NCBI RefSeq assembly: GCF_030272615.1
Contig: NC_081408.1
Span: 336,380,793 to 336,444,792 of the forward strand
Origin: Cryptomeria japonica
Taxonomy: Eukaryota > Streptophyta > Pinopsida > Cupressales > Cupressaceae
Length of the DNA stretch: 64,000 bases
Direction: 5' to 3'
The translations under genes were made by a program, and so were the position numbers. The notes below the pieces were generated by a model. That model searched no databases and was not told the DNA's origin. It worked only from the letters and a program-made list of their open reading frames with translations. Position 1 is the stretch's first letter, and the number at the start of each line of letters is the position of its first letter. Below are positions 47,611 through 58,550 of the stretch, in pieces.

Positions 47611-49475
47611 AAAAAATCCAAAAATTATTTATAAGGTAAATTAGTTCTTAGTGCAAAAGAAGAGATAAAATGTAAAAATTAATTCTACCATCTCAACCCA
47701 TTAAATATTCTTCCTTGTAGCATGAATGAAAAGGAAAGTCATAACATAGGAGAAATCTGATTTTCAATATTAAAAATTCATTCAACAAAACAAAGATAAA
47801 ATCAATATCAAACATTCAATAAAGAGAGAAATATTACATATCTCAATCCATGAAAGAACTTTCTTTATCCCAATGGAGTATGAGTGTGTATGCCAAATAA
47901 CTAAAATTGATATTCATGGAAGGATTATCTTTATTTAGCCAGCTACCCGTTCCTATGAGCTATGTGACTATCAATTCTATACACCAAGGTAACCATATGC
48001 GATTTCATAAATTTTATGTATTTTTATATTTTTTCAATAACACTTATTCTTGATATTGTAATGTGAATCTACTTCTTCCTTTTAAATTTAAACGGATATT
48101 ATTTTCAATTTTAATGTCTCTAATTACCTATCTTTAAAATTCTAGATAATCTTCAATTGTGAGCTTAGATATGACTTAACAAATATTTAAATTAGAATAC
48201 TTTTAGAGGTGACTATTTTTTACATATAATAAAAAATATCAATTTGTAATAAGTTTGGCATATACTTTATAATTTATATTTTAGAAAATTTGTAATATAT
48301 AATATTAAACATTTTATTAATAACATTTAGAAATGTAGAGGAAGAGAACATATGGAAGAGAACATAGAGTTGAAAGAATTGGTCCACGAATGTTAGATTA
48401 AATGTATAAGCAAATAAGTATTAGTTTGCACTTTGTTAAAGAGTAGGTAGAAGAGTTCTAGTTAATATTAGATAAGTAAGGTTTAGTCAGCATTAGATAG
48501 GTGAATGTTAGTTTCAGTTTCAAAGTTTGGATTTGTAGGAAGTTGTTAATTTTTTCAAAAGTTATAAAACCATGTAAAAAAAATTAACTGAATATATATA
48601 TAAAAAAAAAAAATTGTGTCGAATCTCTATTTTTTGTTGTATTAAAGCCAAGTCAAGTCTAACTCTCTTCAAAGAGGGGCTTATTAAATAGATCATTATA
48701 TGAGAAATACAATCATTAGAGTTCAATTAGGGTATGCTAGAGTATAAATTAAGCTAGTTGTGTGTTATCAGTGAAGTTTTAATAAGCATGCTGCAAAGAA
48801 ATATATGTAGAAGATAACTAAAACTTACATTCTTGTAATGATCCTAAGAGAGTCAAATCTTGTCATTGCTACCTATTGTAGCCATTAGAATAGAGAAAAT
48901 ATTTTTTCTTGCAAGAAACACCAATTGGAGGGAACACTTTTACTAGAAAATGGGAGAGCTACCAAAACTTGAAGATTCTAACCTAACCACCATTCTAAAT
49001 TAGCAACGAAGAAAATGATATAAATTTATGTTCATTTCATTTCATTAAACTTTTAGATTAAATTAAAAAAATAATGATAAATAGATAATGACAACAATTA
49101 TCATTCACAATGCCAGTTGACTCCAAACCATCTCTCATAACTAATGGAAGCAACTCATAACCTTTGTACAATATGTTATGTTATAGTCACTTGACCAGTT
49201 TCTATAGGCCCTCACTTAGTCATAAAAGGCATACCTTCATAGTCCATATTATGCCACAAATTAAAAATAGCACACACACACATGCATATATACACCTCCC
49301 AATGGACAATACAACCTAAAGATACACATAGAAACATGTCATACACAAATGGAAATGACCCATTGATTAACAACATTGGAAAATCAGTAGAAATACATTT
49401 CTCTTTTATTATATTGATTCTATTATAGAAATTACAAAAAAAAAACTTTTATGACATAAATATACAAATAAGGAA
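47611..49475. other. Non-coding AT-rich DNA (unit B)
   Basis: Counterpart of 33361-35237. No gene is supported. Confidence 0.4.
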
Positions 49476-50655
49476 TGTTGGACCTTCCCTTGCTTTCCGC
49501 TAAATATCTAGGCCTACACATGAAAACCAAAGGCTTCTTTTTTTCTTGAGTTTATCACTCCCTAAATACATTGCCTTCAACAAATATGTGTTGGAAAGAG
49601 ACACTGTGTAGGTCATTCAGTGTTGTCATTGATGGCAACTATGGTCAAAGATCCTATCCGGAATTCATGATTTTTCTATACAGGAAGTCAGAATGCAGTA
49701 TTTTGATCGACGTTTCAATTTGGTTGAATATTTTGTGTTGCAAAGCTAGAAGAAGATAGTCAGAGGTCTGGAGTACCTTATTCCAGAGTCTTAGCCTCCG
49801 ATGATGATTGTCGTGTAAGTCAGAAGATTCGATGTACAGGTTTTTGGGTTGAATAGTGTAATATGGCTGACTTGTACAGATGATCATTGTGTGGAATTGA
49901 TGGTAATTTTGGTGATTGTTTTTGTGATTGAGGATGTTTAGCTGATATTTGGGAAGCGTGTGGATAATTCTTTTTGGTCCACATATGCATTGGAGTTTGA
50001 ATTGAGTCGACTATACATACTCGTTTCATTATTTGTATAATGTTCTTGAAGCCGACATGTAGAAGACCTAATTTAATGTTGCAAAAATATATAAGACCAA
50101 TGGATATGATTATTTTATATATCCATAGAGGTATGTGGGAAGTGGTTTTGATCGAGTATGCACAATTCCATGTTCACAAGTGAAGGATTGCTCTGGTATA
50201 ATGCAGAACAGTGGAACATAGCAGTATAAGGTGAAGTGTGTACAATATGTATAATAAACTTAACCGAAACTATAATTTGGCATTGGTAGATGATATTCAT
50301 TAGTTCATTTCACTCTTATGATCTTTGTAATTGTTTGTAAGGCAGTGAGCCTTCTCAAGGGTTGTAGCCCTTCTTGCTTTGTAATTGAGCAGTGAGCTCT
50401 AGGAAGTGTGCCCAAATGCATGCACATGCATTCCCTTGTAATACTTTTAACTAAGTATAATTATCTTATGGGTCTCATCCCCACTGTCATTTTTCCACAT
50501 ATAAATCTTGGTGTTATGGTGTTGTTGTTGATTTCTTTGTGTTTTTTGCATCTCTCTTTTGTTCATTTGCATTAAGTGCTTGAAATAACAAGTTAATAAT
50601 GTCAAAAATTATAGAACACTGATTTACCCCCTCTCAGTGTTCCTTGATTCCAACA
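49476..50655 (+). repeat. Putative solo copia LTR (unit B)
   Basis: It begins TGTTGGACC and ends GATTCCAACA, giving TGTTGG...CCAACA inverted termini, about 1180 bp. It has the copia R-U5 signature (TCTTATGGGTCTCATCCCCA; ATAAATCTTGGTG). Flanks AGGAA and CTATG do not form a target-site duplication, so the boundaries or completeness are uncertain. Confidence 0.45.
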
Positions 50656-53071
50656 CTATGGTCCCCACCTTCATCAAAAATTATTGCTTTCATTCTTATT
50701 ATCTTTCATAAATCCTTCCTTCTCACATAGACTTCTTATCATTTGTCTTTTTTCAGTCTCTTAATCTTCTTTATTATCCCTTACATGGCATATCCTTTCT
50801 TCTTCAATTCATGACAAGCTATTATAGGTTCCATGGAAGAATGGAAACCATGAGATAGAGTATCCTTTTTTTTCATAAGTAGTAGAAATTTTCCACAGCA
50901 ACTTAAATAGTGATATTATTATCAAGTGTAATGTGAGGAAATAGGGTATTCACAAGCTTATTCATGTAAACTAGGAATTGGACCTATTTCCACAAGGGAA
51001 TTACATCAAGGAGAGATGGGATCAATAGATTCAACATCTCAATTATGTAAAAAGTGATAAATGATGGTTAGATTCAACCTCTCTTTGTTTGAGTTGAATT
51101 GGATACTGAAAAAGATGTATTAAAGTGAAGATCTAGGGATAGAGATGAAAAAGTGACATAAATAAACATAAACAAGTAGTTGTAGGTCTGATATGAAGTT
51201 GTGAACATAGATTTGAGATGAGAAAGATGAACAAAACCTGTGACTAAATTTGAGCCTAAAAAATTAGGACAATGGAACTTTGGATGGCCTTGTCCTTAGA
51301 ATGTCAAATGTAGATGAAGTTAACATGTTTGAAACTAGAATATTGCTTAGAATCTACCCTATAATTTTCGTTACAAATTTGTCAGATAGAGGTGTGCAAG
51401 GCAACCATATCTTCCACTTTGTGTGCTTGCAAAATATAGATATGATCATCTCTATTCATTCTACCTAATCCCATATTCACAGCTTCTAAACCTATAACCT
51501 GCACTTGTAAAAGAGAGAAAGATGTTGGGAATAGGAGTTTGCCTAGGTCAAACCCCAGGTTCAGAATTAACCCTTGAAATGAATCAAAATATATAAGTAA
51601 ATGCTACATACATTATACCTCATATTTGTTGTAGTTGATTGAAGGTTGATGATATAATGCTCTTTGAATTTGATCACAAGTGTTGATACAATAACATGAC
51701 ATGACAAGACATGAATGACCTAATCATAAACACATGCTTGCATGATGATTGATGTAATTTGATGCTCTATGATGTATATATATTGAATAATTATTGAAGA
51801 ATATGGTGGGATGAAATGTCACCTTGATGCTCAAAGCTTGATGATTGGAATGCTTGATAACAAATGCTTATGATATGTTGTGTTGATAAAATGAATTAGA
51901 GGAATGCTCTTATATAGGGTTCTCAAGGTGTTTCCCTGATTAGGCCGACCTCCAATGGTCAAACTAAGGCATCATGATTCAAAACCAACGGAAAGGAAAC
52001 ATGCATAGGGATATTAGAATTTGGGCTCAGTTTGGGAGGACAAAGGCTTCCCAGGAACCACTATCCTAGGACAAGGATACCCCAAGCACCTTTGTCCACT
52101 CAAAACATGATGAATAGTGTAGAGATAGGGTGCCATATCCCAAGACAGAGGTTTATACCACCATGTGAATAGATGACACCAATTTTGAGGTAAAAGACAA
52201 AAAATAGGCTTGGGTGAGAGATAAAATGGGTCACACTAAGATAGGGGCACAAATAGTCGTATTAATTGTACATGGTTATGATTTACAATGTTACACTTAT
52301 CCCCCACTTTAGCAATAGTGTGATTATACATGCTTACTCATCATAGATTAGGAGAGAGAAAGAGAGAGAGGGGGGGCAAGACTATAAGGAAAAAAGGCAA
52401 TGATAAATTTGAGGGAACAAGCCTGCAAACTTAGGATCTTAACTCACATAATCACATACAAGGACACACAAAATAATACAAAAATAAAAGGAAAAAAGGA
52501 AAATGGACAAACAAAGACAAAAGACACACAAAAGGGGGTTCATACTAAAAACAAGGTCTCCAAGTCAACTAGTTGAAGGGACCTTGATAATCAAAATGTC
52601 TCAACTACTAATATCATTATCGGAATGTTATTGCAAGAGCACCAAAAACAAGGTGTACAAGATTCGTTGCAACCCTTGTTATAAACAAGGGATAAAATTG
52701 GACTCAGATTCAACCCTAGTTCAAGAGGCTCTTCTAAGCTCAAGATTATAAAGAAACAAAAGCAAACAACTTCCAAATTCATCCCTTCCAGAAGCAGGAT
52801 AGTGTCCATTGCAAATCAACCTACAAAATCAAAAAATCCAAGTCATGAAAGCACTTCTCAATTGAAGTCCACACATACAACAAACAAGAAAAAGAATTAT
52901 GTTGCATGACAACCCATCAGTCTAGGGATAAAACTCTTTTCCACTTTAGACACCCAAGCAACATCAACAACCCTGTCAGATAAAACTCCTGCAATAGTTA
53001 TCGACAAACCTTTCACATCGGCAGACATCCCTATAACATACAGTGACAAAGTTCTACCAAGTGATTCCAAG
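50656..53071. other. Non-coding segment before the gypsy element (unit B)
   Basis: Counterpart of 36418-38860, including the minus-strand polypurine-like tract at 52296-52310. The last about 200 bp can be read as an upstream extension of the gypsy linker frame (TSADIPITYSDKVLPSDSKM-like codons). No other gene is seen. Confidence 0.4.
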
Positions 53072-53951
53072 ATGGATTCACATGAATATGAATGGGGTTT
53101 TTTGGCCTCACATGAATCTGAAGAGGATTCTCTTGATACTCTTGTAGACAAAGGCATTGAAGAAGGGGCATGGATCAAAACCTTTTGGGATTCGGATACT
53201 GAAGATACTTCAAGAACAAATAGGTCACTTCCCAAGCCTGATTACAAAGAGGATAGTACTGACGATGACCTTGATTCCTCCATCCTAACCATAATTGATG
53301 CATCCTATGAACTCTACCTTATTGATGAGTTAATGCCAATAATCCACTCTGAACTCATTGATTGGGATCATCTTGATCCTCTATACCTTAACACCTTCCA
53401 AAATGATGACATGATCATAGACTTTCTTGAATTACATGATAACATACTAAGAAGGGATCACAAAGATGGGTATGCTATTGAACTTAACAATGCTACTTAC
53501 TTTGGAGAGAATGCCAACCCTTTTAAGTCACAAAAATATTACAATCAAAACAGGATCCTCTGGTGAAAACCACACTATGGCACTTTTGGATCCCAAAAAA
53601 GTAAAAACAAAGGATGCATCCAAGGGTGAAAACCTCTCTGAGGCACTTGAAGATGGAAGGCTTGAAATTCTCCCCTTTAGAACTAATCAAGAGAGATCGT
53701 CTATTCTCCTAGAAGACACAAAGGAAGTCAATCTAAGGGCACCAGAAAATCCACACGTAATACATCTAGCAAAATCATTGACTCCAACCGAAGATCCTAA
53801 TTTTATAGAGTTCTTTCAAAAGCGACAAATCAATTTTGCATGGTCCTATGCAGATATGCTAGGACTAGATCCAAAGCTAATAATGCATCATTTGACAGTA
53901 GAAGAAGGAGCCAAACTAGTAAAACAAAATCTCAGAAAGATTCATCCTTAG
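53072..53951 (+). pseudogene. gypsy protease-RT linker and start of RT (unit B)
   Basis: Two overlapping frames (53072-53566 and 53466-53951) are joined by a one-base shift near 53522. The linker is acidic (FLASHESEEDSLDTLVDKGI). The later part (PTEDPNFIEFFQKRQINFAW and SYADMLGLDPKLIMHHL) is the conserved entry to Tat/Athila RT. It ends at a stop just before the RT core. No aspartic protease DSG/DTG motif is visible. Confidence 0.75.
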
Positions 53952-53993
53952 ATCGCATTGTTAGTAAAAACATAACTCAAAAAGCTATTAGAT

Positions 53994-54608
53994 GTGGGTT
54001 TCATAAGACCCATTGATTATGTAGAATGGATCTCCAACATTGTACCAGTGGCAAAACCAACTAGGATCATTTGTATCTGTATGGATTTTAGAGATCAAAA
54101 CAAAGCATGTCCTAAGGATGACTTCCCTCTTCCAAACATTGATATGATCATAGACCTCACATCAGGACATTTAATGCTATCACTCATAGATGGCTTTTCA
54201 GGATACAACCAGATCAAGATCGCCCCAGAGGATCAACACAAAACAACTTTTACATGTCTGTGGGGTACATACTATTGGAATGTAATGCCATTCAATCTAA
54301 AGAATGCAAGTGCCACATATCAACGGGCAATGACTACTATCTTGCATGACATGATGCATACACTAATGGAAAACTATGTGGATGATTTATTATCTAAATC
54401 ATTAATAAGAGAGGGTCACCTCATTGTGCTAGACACAATCTTCACCAGAATGGAACAATACAATGTCCACCTCAATCCAAAGAAGTGTGTCTTTGGAGTG
54501 ACCTCTGGGAAGCTCCTAGGATACATTGTCTCAAATAAAGGAATTGAGGTTAATCCCACAAAGGTAAAAGAAATCATAGAGATGCCACCTCCTAAGAACA
54601 TCAGTTAA
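53994..54608 (+). pseudogene. gypsy reverse transcriptase core (unit B)
   Basis: About 200 codons are open: MGFIRPIDYVEWISNIVPVA, RIICICMDFRDQNKACPKDD, LIDGFSGYNQIKIAPEDQHK, FTCLWGTYYWNVMPFNLKNA, YVDDLLSKS and LLGYIVSNKGIEVNPTKV. All RT blocks are present in order, with the catalytic Asp residues in MDFRD and VDD. It ends at TAA (54606-54608), which interrupts the run into RNase H. Confidence 0.9.
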
Positions 54609-55238
54609 TTAAGGACATTAAAAGGGAGGCTACAATCAATTTGTCACTTCATTGCACAATTGTCCAATAAGTGTCATCCCTTCACACATCTACTCCATAA
54701 GAATATTCGTTTCAAATGGGAAGAGAATTATCAACAAGAATTCCAACAACTTAAGGATTACCTGATGATCCCACCATTACTAACACCACCATCTCTAGAT
54801 AGGCCCTTGTTATTATACATATTAGCTACAGCTATGGCCTTAGGAGTATTACTAGCACAACATAATATAGAAGGAAAAGAATGTGCAGTGTACTACATCT
54901 ATAGGACACTAGCAGGGTACGAACTCAATTATATCCCTATTGAACAAGCTTGTCTTGCAGCAATTTTAGCAGAAACCAAATTAAGACACTACATGCTAAC
55001 ACACAAGATACAACTCATTGCCAAGATAGATCCACTCAAGTACTTTCTCAATAAAGAAACACTAACAGGTTGTTTGGCAAAGTGGGTTATGCTCCTTAGC
55101 GAATTTCACATAGAGTATGTGGACCAAAAAGAAATCAAAGGGCAGATCATTGCAGATCAGTTGGTCGAAACACCACTCATAGGAGACCATCCTCTTATCT
55201 CAAATTTTCTAGATGAGGGGATCTTCACAATCATATAA
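54609..55238 (+). pseudogene. gypsy RNase H domain (unit B)
   Basis: After the stop the frame reads FIAQLSNKCHPFTHLLHKN, then RPLLLYILATAMALGVLLAQ (gypsy RNase H start), AVYYIYRTLAGYELNYIPIE, the connection segment RHYMLTHKIQLIAKIDPLKY and the end GQIIADQLVE. In most elements the first motif has a catalytic Asp where this copy has a substituted residue (LYILATAM), suggesting an inactive site. Unit A lacks 54621-55108 of this region. Confidence 0.8.
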
Positions 55239-55860
55239 GCACAACAATGGAAGTTATATTTTGATGGGTCCTACAATAGACATGGTTCAGGCATTGGCAT
55301 TCTCTTTATCACACCTCAAGGTGATAGCATTCCCAAATCATACAAGCTCACATTCCCATGCACAAATAACATAACAGATTATGAAGCCTTGATCATAGGA
55401 CTAAGAATGGTCGTACAATGGAACTTAAAGGAGCTATAGGTCTATGGCAATTCACAACTAGTAATTCAAACTAAGGATGATAAGCTCATGCCTTTCAAAA
55501 AAATGGTTGATAGTTTCAAGGAATTATTTATAGCTATCACTTTCAATCAAATTCCTTGAGATCAGAACCCATTTGTAGATTCAATGGATACAATAGCCTC
55601 TCTCCTCGATCTTCCACAAAACTCAACACACTATGAGTTCTTAGTTGAATGGCTTTGGATCCCTACATATGATATCCCAAAATCCGATATGGTATGTCAA
55701 CTCATCGGTCCTGATTCCTCATAGTATGATGAGTTTTACGCTTACTTACATTATCAAATCCTTCCACCAAACCAATCAAACAATCAACAAAAACCCTTCA
55801 TACGCCAACAACCGATACACTATCATTGTCAAAACCTTATACGGATGAAGTCTCGATGGT
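55239..55860 (+). pseudogene. gypsy second (archaeal-type) RNase H (unit B)
   Basis: Frames read WKLYFDGSYNRHGSGIGIL (DGS with the first catalytic Asp), ITDYEALIIGLRMVVQWNLK (the Glu motif) and VYGNSQLVIQTKDDKLM (Gly-Asn where Gly-Asp is usual, so the second Asp is lost). Stops lie at about 55437 and 55557. The position between RNase H and integrase defines the Tat arrangement. Confidence 0.75.
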
Positions 55861-56966
55861 ACTCTCCTCTGATGTTTAGAGAAAGGTGAGGTGACCACAA
55901 ATTTAGAAGAAGTACATGAAGGTATATGTGGGGATCATTCAAGTGGTCCTTCATTGGCTAAAAAGATCATGAGGGTAGGATATTATTGGGCCTCCCTCGA
56001 AAAAGACTCCTACTACTTTGTCAAGAAATGAAAGAAGTGCCAAGTAAACAGAGATTTGATACATGCACCAACACAAGAACTGCAACCCATCGCAACAACA
56101 TGGCCCTTTTGTCAGTGGGGACTTGACCTTGTGGTAAAATTCATCCATCTTCATCCAATGGTCACAACTCCATCATTACCACCATAGAAGACTACTTCAA
56201 CAAGTGGTTCGAAGTCATTCCACTCACCCAAGTAACTAGCAAGCAGATCACTTCATTTATCTTAAACTATATTATCTTTTGGTATGTTGTACCAATGTCC
56301 ATCATCACAAATAACGAGCTTCCTTTCAAAAATCAATATGTCCGCAAACTCTGTGAGAAGTTTCATATCCAACACCATTTCTCCATCCCATATTACCCAC
56401 AAGGAAATGGTAAAGCATAAGCCTCAAACAAGAATATCCTACAAATCTTAAAGAAGACAATCAATGATGTCGGTCGTGATTGGCACATTCATCTGAATCC
56501 TACACTATGGGCATGTCAAACTAGCATTCGAACTCCTAAAGGCACAACCCCATACTCACTTGTATATGGAGAAGAGGGCATCTTGCCTATTGAAGTTGAA
56601 TTACCATCCTTGCAAAATCTAATTACTAATGAAGAGTATCGAGTCTCCTGTCTTCGAGACTTGGAACTGCTTGATGAAAAGTGACAAGCTACCTACAATC
56701 ACCTAAAAGCATATCAACAATGCATGAGCAGAAGCTACATTAATAAGGTTAAACCTCACACGTGTGAGGTAGGAGATCTTGTTCTCAAAGAAAATCCTTG
56801 CAATCAACCAAACAGAGAACACCGGGGAAAATTTGAATCCAATTGGCTAGGTCCATATGTCATCACTACAGTCTTCGGGTCTGGGGCATATTTGTTAGCA
56901 ACTTCAGAAGGAGAACCACTAGTAGATCCAATTAGTAGAATGCATCTCAAAAAGTTCCATACATAA
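55861..56966 (+). pseudogene. gypsy integrase with C-terminal domain (unit B)
   Basis: The zinc-binding start (VHEGICGDHSSGPSLAKKIM; KKCQVNRDLIHAP) and core (WPFCQWGLDLVV; YYPQGNGKA) are visible over several frames with stops. The final open part 56724-56966 holds the C-terminal domain (CEVGDLVLKENPCNQPN; FESNWLGPYVITTVFGSGAY) and ends at 56966. No chromodomain is visible, as expected for Tat elements. Confidence 0.8.
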
Positions 56967-56995
56967 GCTATGGGTAAGTGCACAAAGATGGTGGT

Positions 56996-57013
56996 CAAAA
57001 AGGGAGGTATAAG
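56996..57013 (+). promoter_or_regulatory. Polypurine tract of the gypsy element (unit B)
   Basis: AAAAAGGGAGGTATAAG directly precedes TGGACAC, as in unit A. Confidence 0.6.
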
Positions 57014-58090
57014 TGGACACTTTTTTTCTGAAATCAGGTGAACTTGAACTTGGAGGCAAAATTTGAAAGTCATCCACACAAGATATGAAGATAATAAAAG
57101 AACAAATATTGTAGTACTCTAAATCTAGTTTCCAAACTACTTAACTTTTTCAAAATTGGATAAGATTAAGGGGGTCAAATCCTTCGCACATGAAAAATAG
57201 ACCTTGATTTTTTCAGAAAAACATAACATAGTGTCTAACGTGCGCATCAAAAAAGTCATATTTAGATTTAGTATTTTGACAAATCCTTTGGCAGAAAGAT
57301 AGTTAACAGTAAGCACTAGAAGATTTAGATTTTTTTGTAATTTTTTGTTAAGTATTTTATTTTTTATGATTTTTCTAATAGAGAACATCCTGAAAATTAG
57401 GTACCTGTTCGTGCGTGAAGCATAAGTTGCACTAAAAAAATTGAAAATGCAAATTTATTTTTTTTAAATTGTAAAGAATCAAGTTCACTACAATAATATT
57501 TTTTAAAAATTTGGATAATTATATCAAAAGTTATTAAAAAAATGGTGCACATATGTCTATGAGAACTATGGAGACACTGGTAAAAGAAATTCAATAATAA
57601 TATGTTATTGTTGTTCAAATTTTAAAAAAATTATATGGTTAGAAAGCTCAAAAGATGGGTGAAAATATGGTGAAAATTTTAGAAATACCCACTTGATGAT
57701 GTGTAAACCTGATGATGACAAAGTCGAGAAACCAAGTTGATAAAATAAAACATGCCAAAAAGGAGGGAAATGGAGGGAAATCAAACTTCCAAACCATAGC
57801 TTTGTCATTTGGGCCTATTTCCAAGCCTAAATAGACAAAAGCGCGTACGGGGTACCTATGGTATAAAAAGTGCGTATGTGGTACTTATGGTGTAAGAAGC
57901 GTGTACGTTCTATATTAATTATAAAAAGCATGTACGTGCTATTTTTACTATAAAAAGCGTGTGCGCGCTATTTTTACTATAAAAAGCACATACGCGCTAT
58001 TTTTACTATAAAAAGCGTGTACGCGCTATTTGTACTATAAAAAGAGTGTACGTGCTATTTTTACTATAAATAGCGCATACGGGCTAAGTT
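57014..58090 (+). repeat. 3' LTR region of the gypsy element (unit B)
   Basis: Counterpart of 42272-43350. It is non-coding and includes the 29-bp array; the right limit is undefined. Confidence 0.5.
57841..58088 (+). repeat. 29-bp tandem array with TATA box and CGTACG core (unit B)
   Basis: Eight full 29-base units start at 57841, 57870, 57899, 57928, 57957, 57986, 58015 and 58044, with a partial ninth at 58073. Unit number and phase are the same as in unit A, but many CG steps are changed to TG or CA (e.g. GCATGTACGTGC for GCGCGTACGCGC). Confidence 0.95.
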
Positions 58091-58107
58091 TGTTTAAATT
58101 TTGGGAG

Positions 58108-58272
58108 TGTGTATAATATGCTATTGTATATATATAATATGTGTATATACATATTATATATAATTTATATATAATATAAAAAATAAAATATATATAATAT
58201 TTATATATATATATGTATATAATAATATATAATATATAATATATTAAATATATATACACACATATGTGTGTA
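58108..58272. repeat. TA-rich low-complexity tract (unit B)
   Basis: Same as 43380-43545 with small indels. Confidence 0.85.
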
Positions 58273-58320
58273 TCTATGTGTATTGTCTCCCTCTCCCCCC
58301 TATCAAGCACGTACAAGGTG

Positions 58321-58321
<1 letters not shown>

Positions 58322-58402
<81 letters not shown>
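58322..58402. repeat. Perfect CT microsatellite, about 40 units (unit B)
   Basis: Uninterrupted CT; the unit A counterpart is shorter and interrupted. Confidence 0.98.
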
Positions 58403-58406
<4 letters not shown>

Positions 58407-58550
58407 CTCTCTCTTCAATATATCTTCTTTTTGTTTGCATATATATAAGGTGATAAGAAGATTCACAAGGTGGTCGGTTTTCTTTTTTTTTTAAAAGAAG
58501 ATAGGATATAAAGTAGAAGGTTTGAAGAAAATGAACGTATTGGTTGGATA

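Larger units (their letters stand above)
53072..56966 (+). mobile_element. Ty3/gypsy Tat-type retrotransposon, pol remnant (unit B)
   Basis: The more complete copy. Order: linker, reverse transcriptase, RNase H, a second archaeal-type RNase H, integrase, then polypurine tract and LTR. The extra RNase H between RNase H and integrase is characteristic of the Tat lineage (Ogre/Retand-like), from established knowledge of gypsy clades. Scattered stops make it defective, but fewer than in unit A. Confidence 0.88.
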
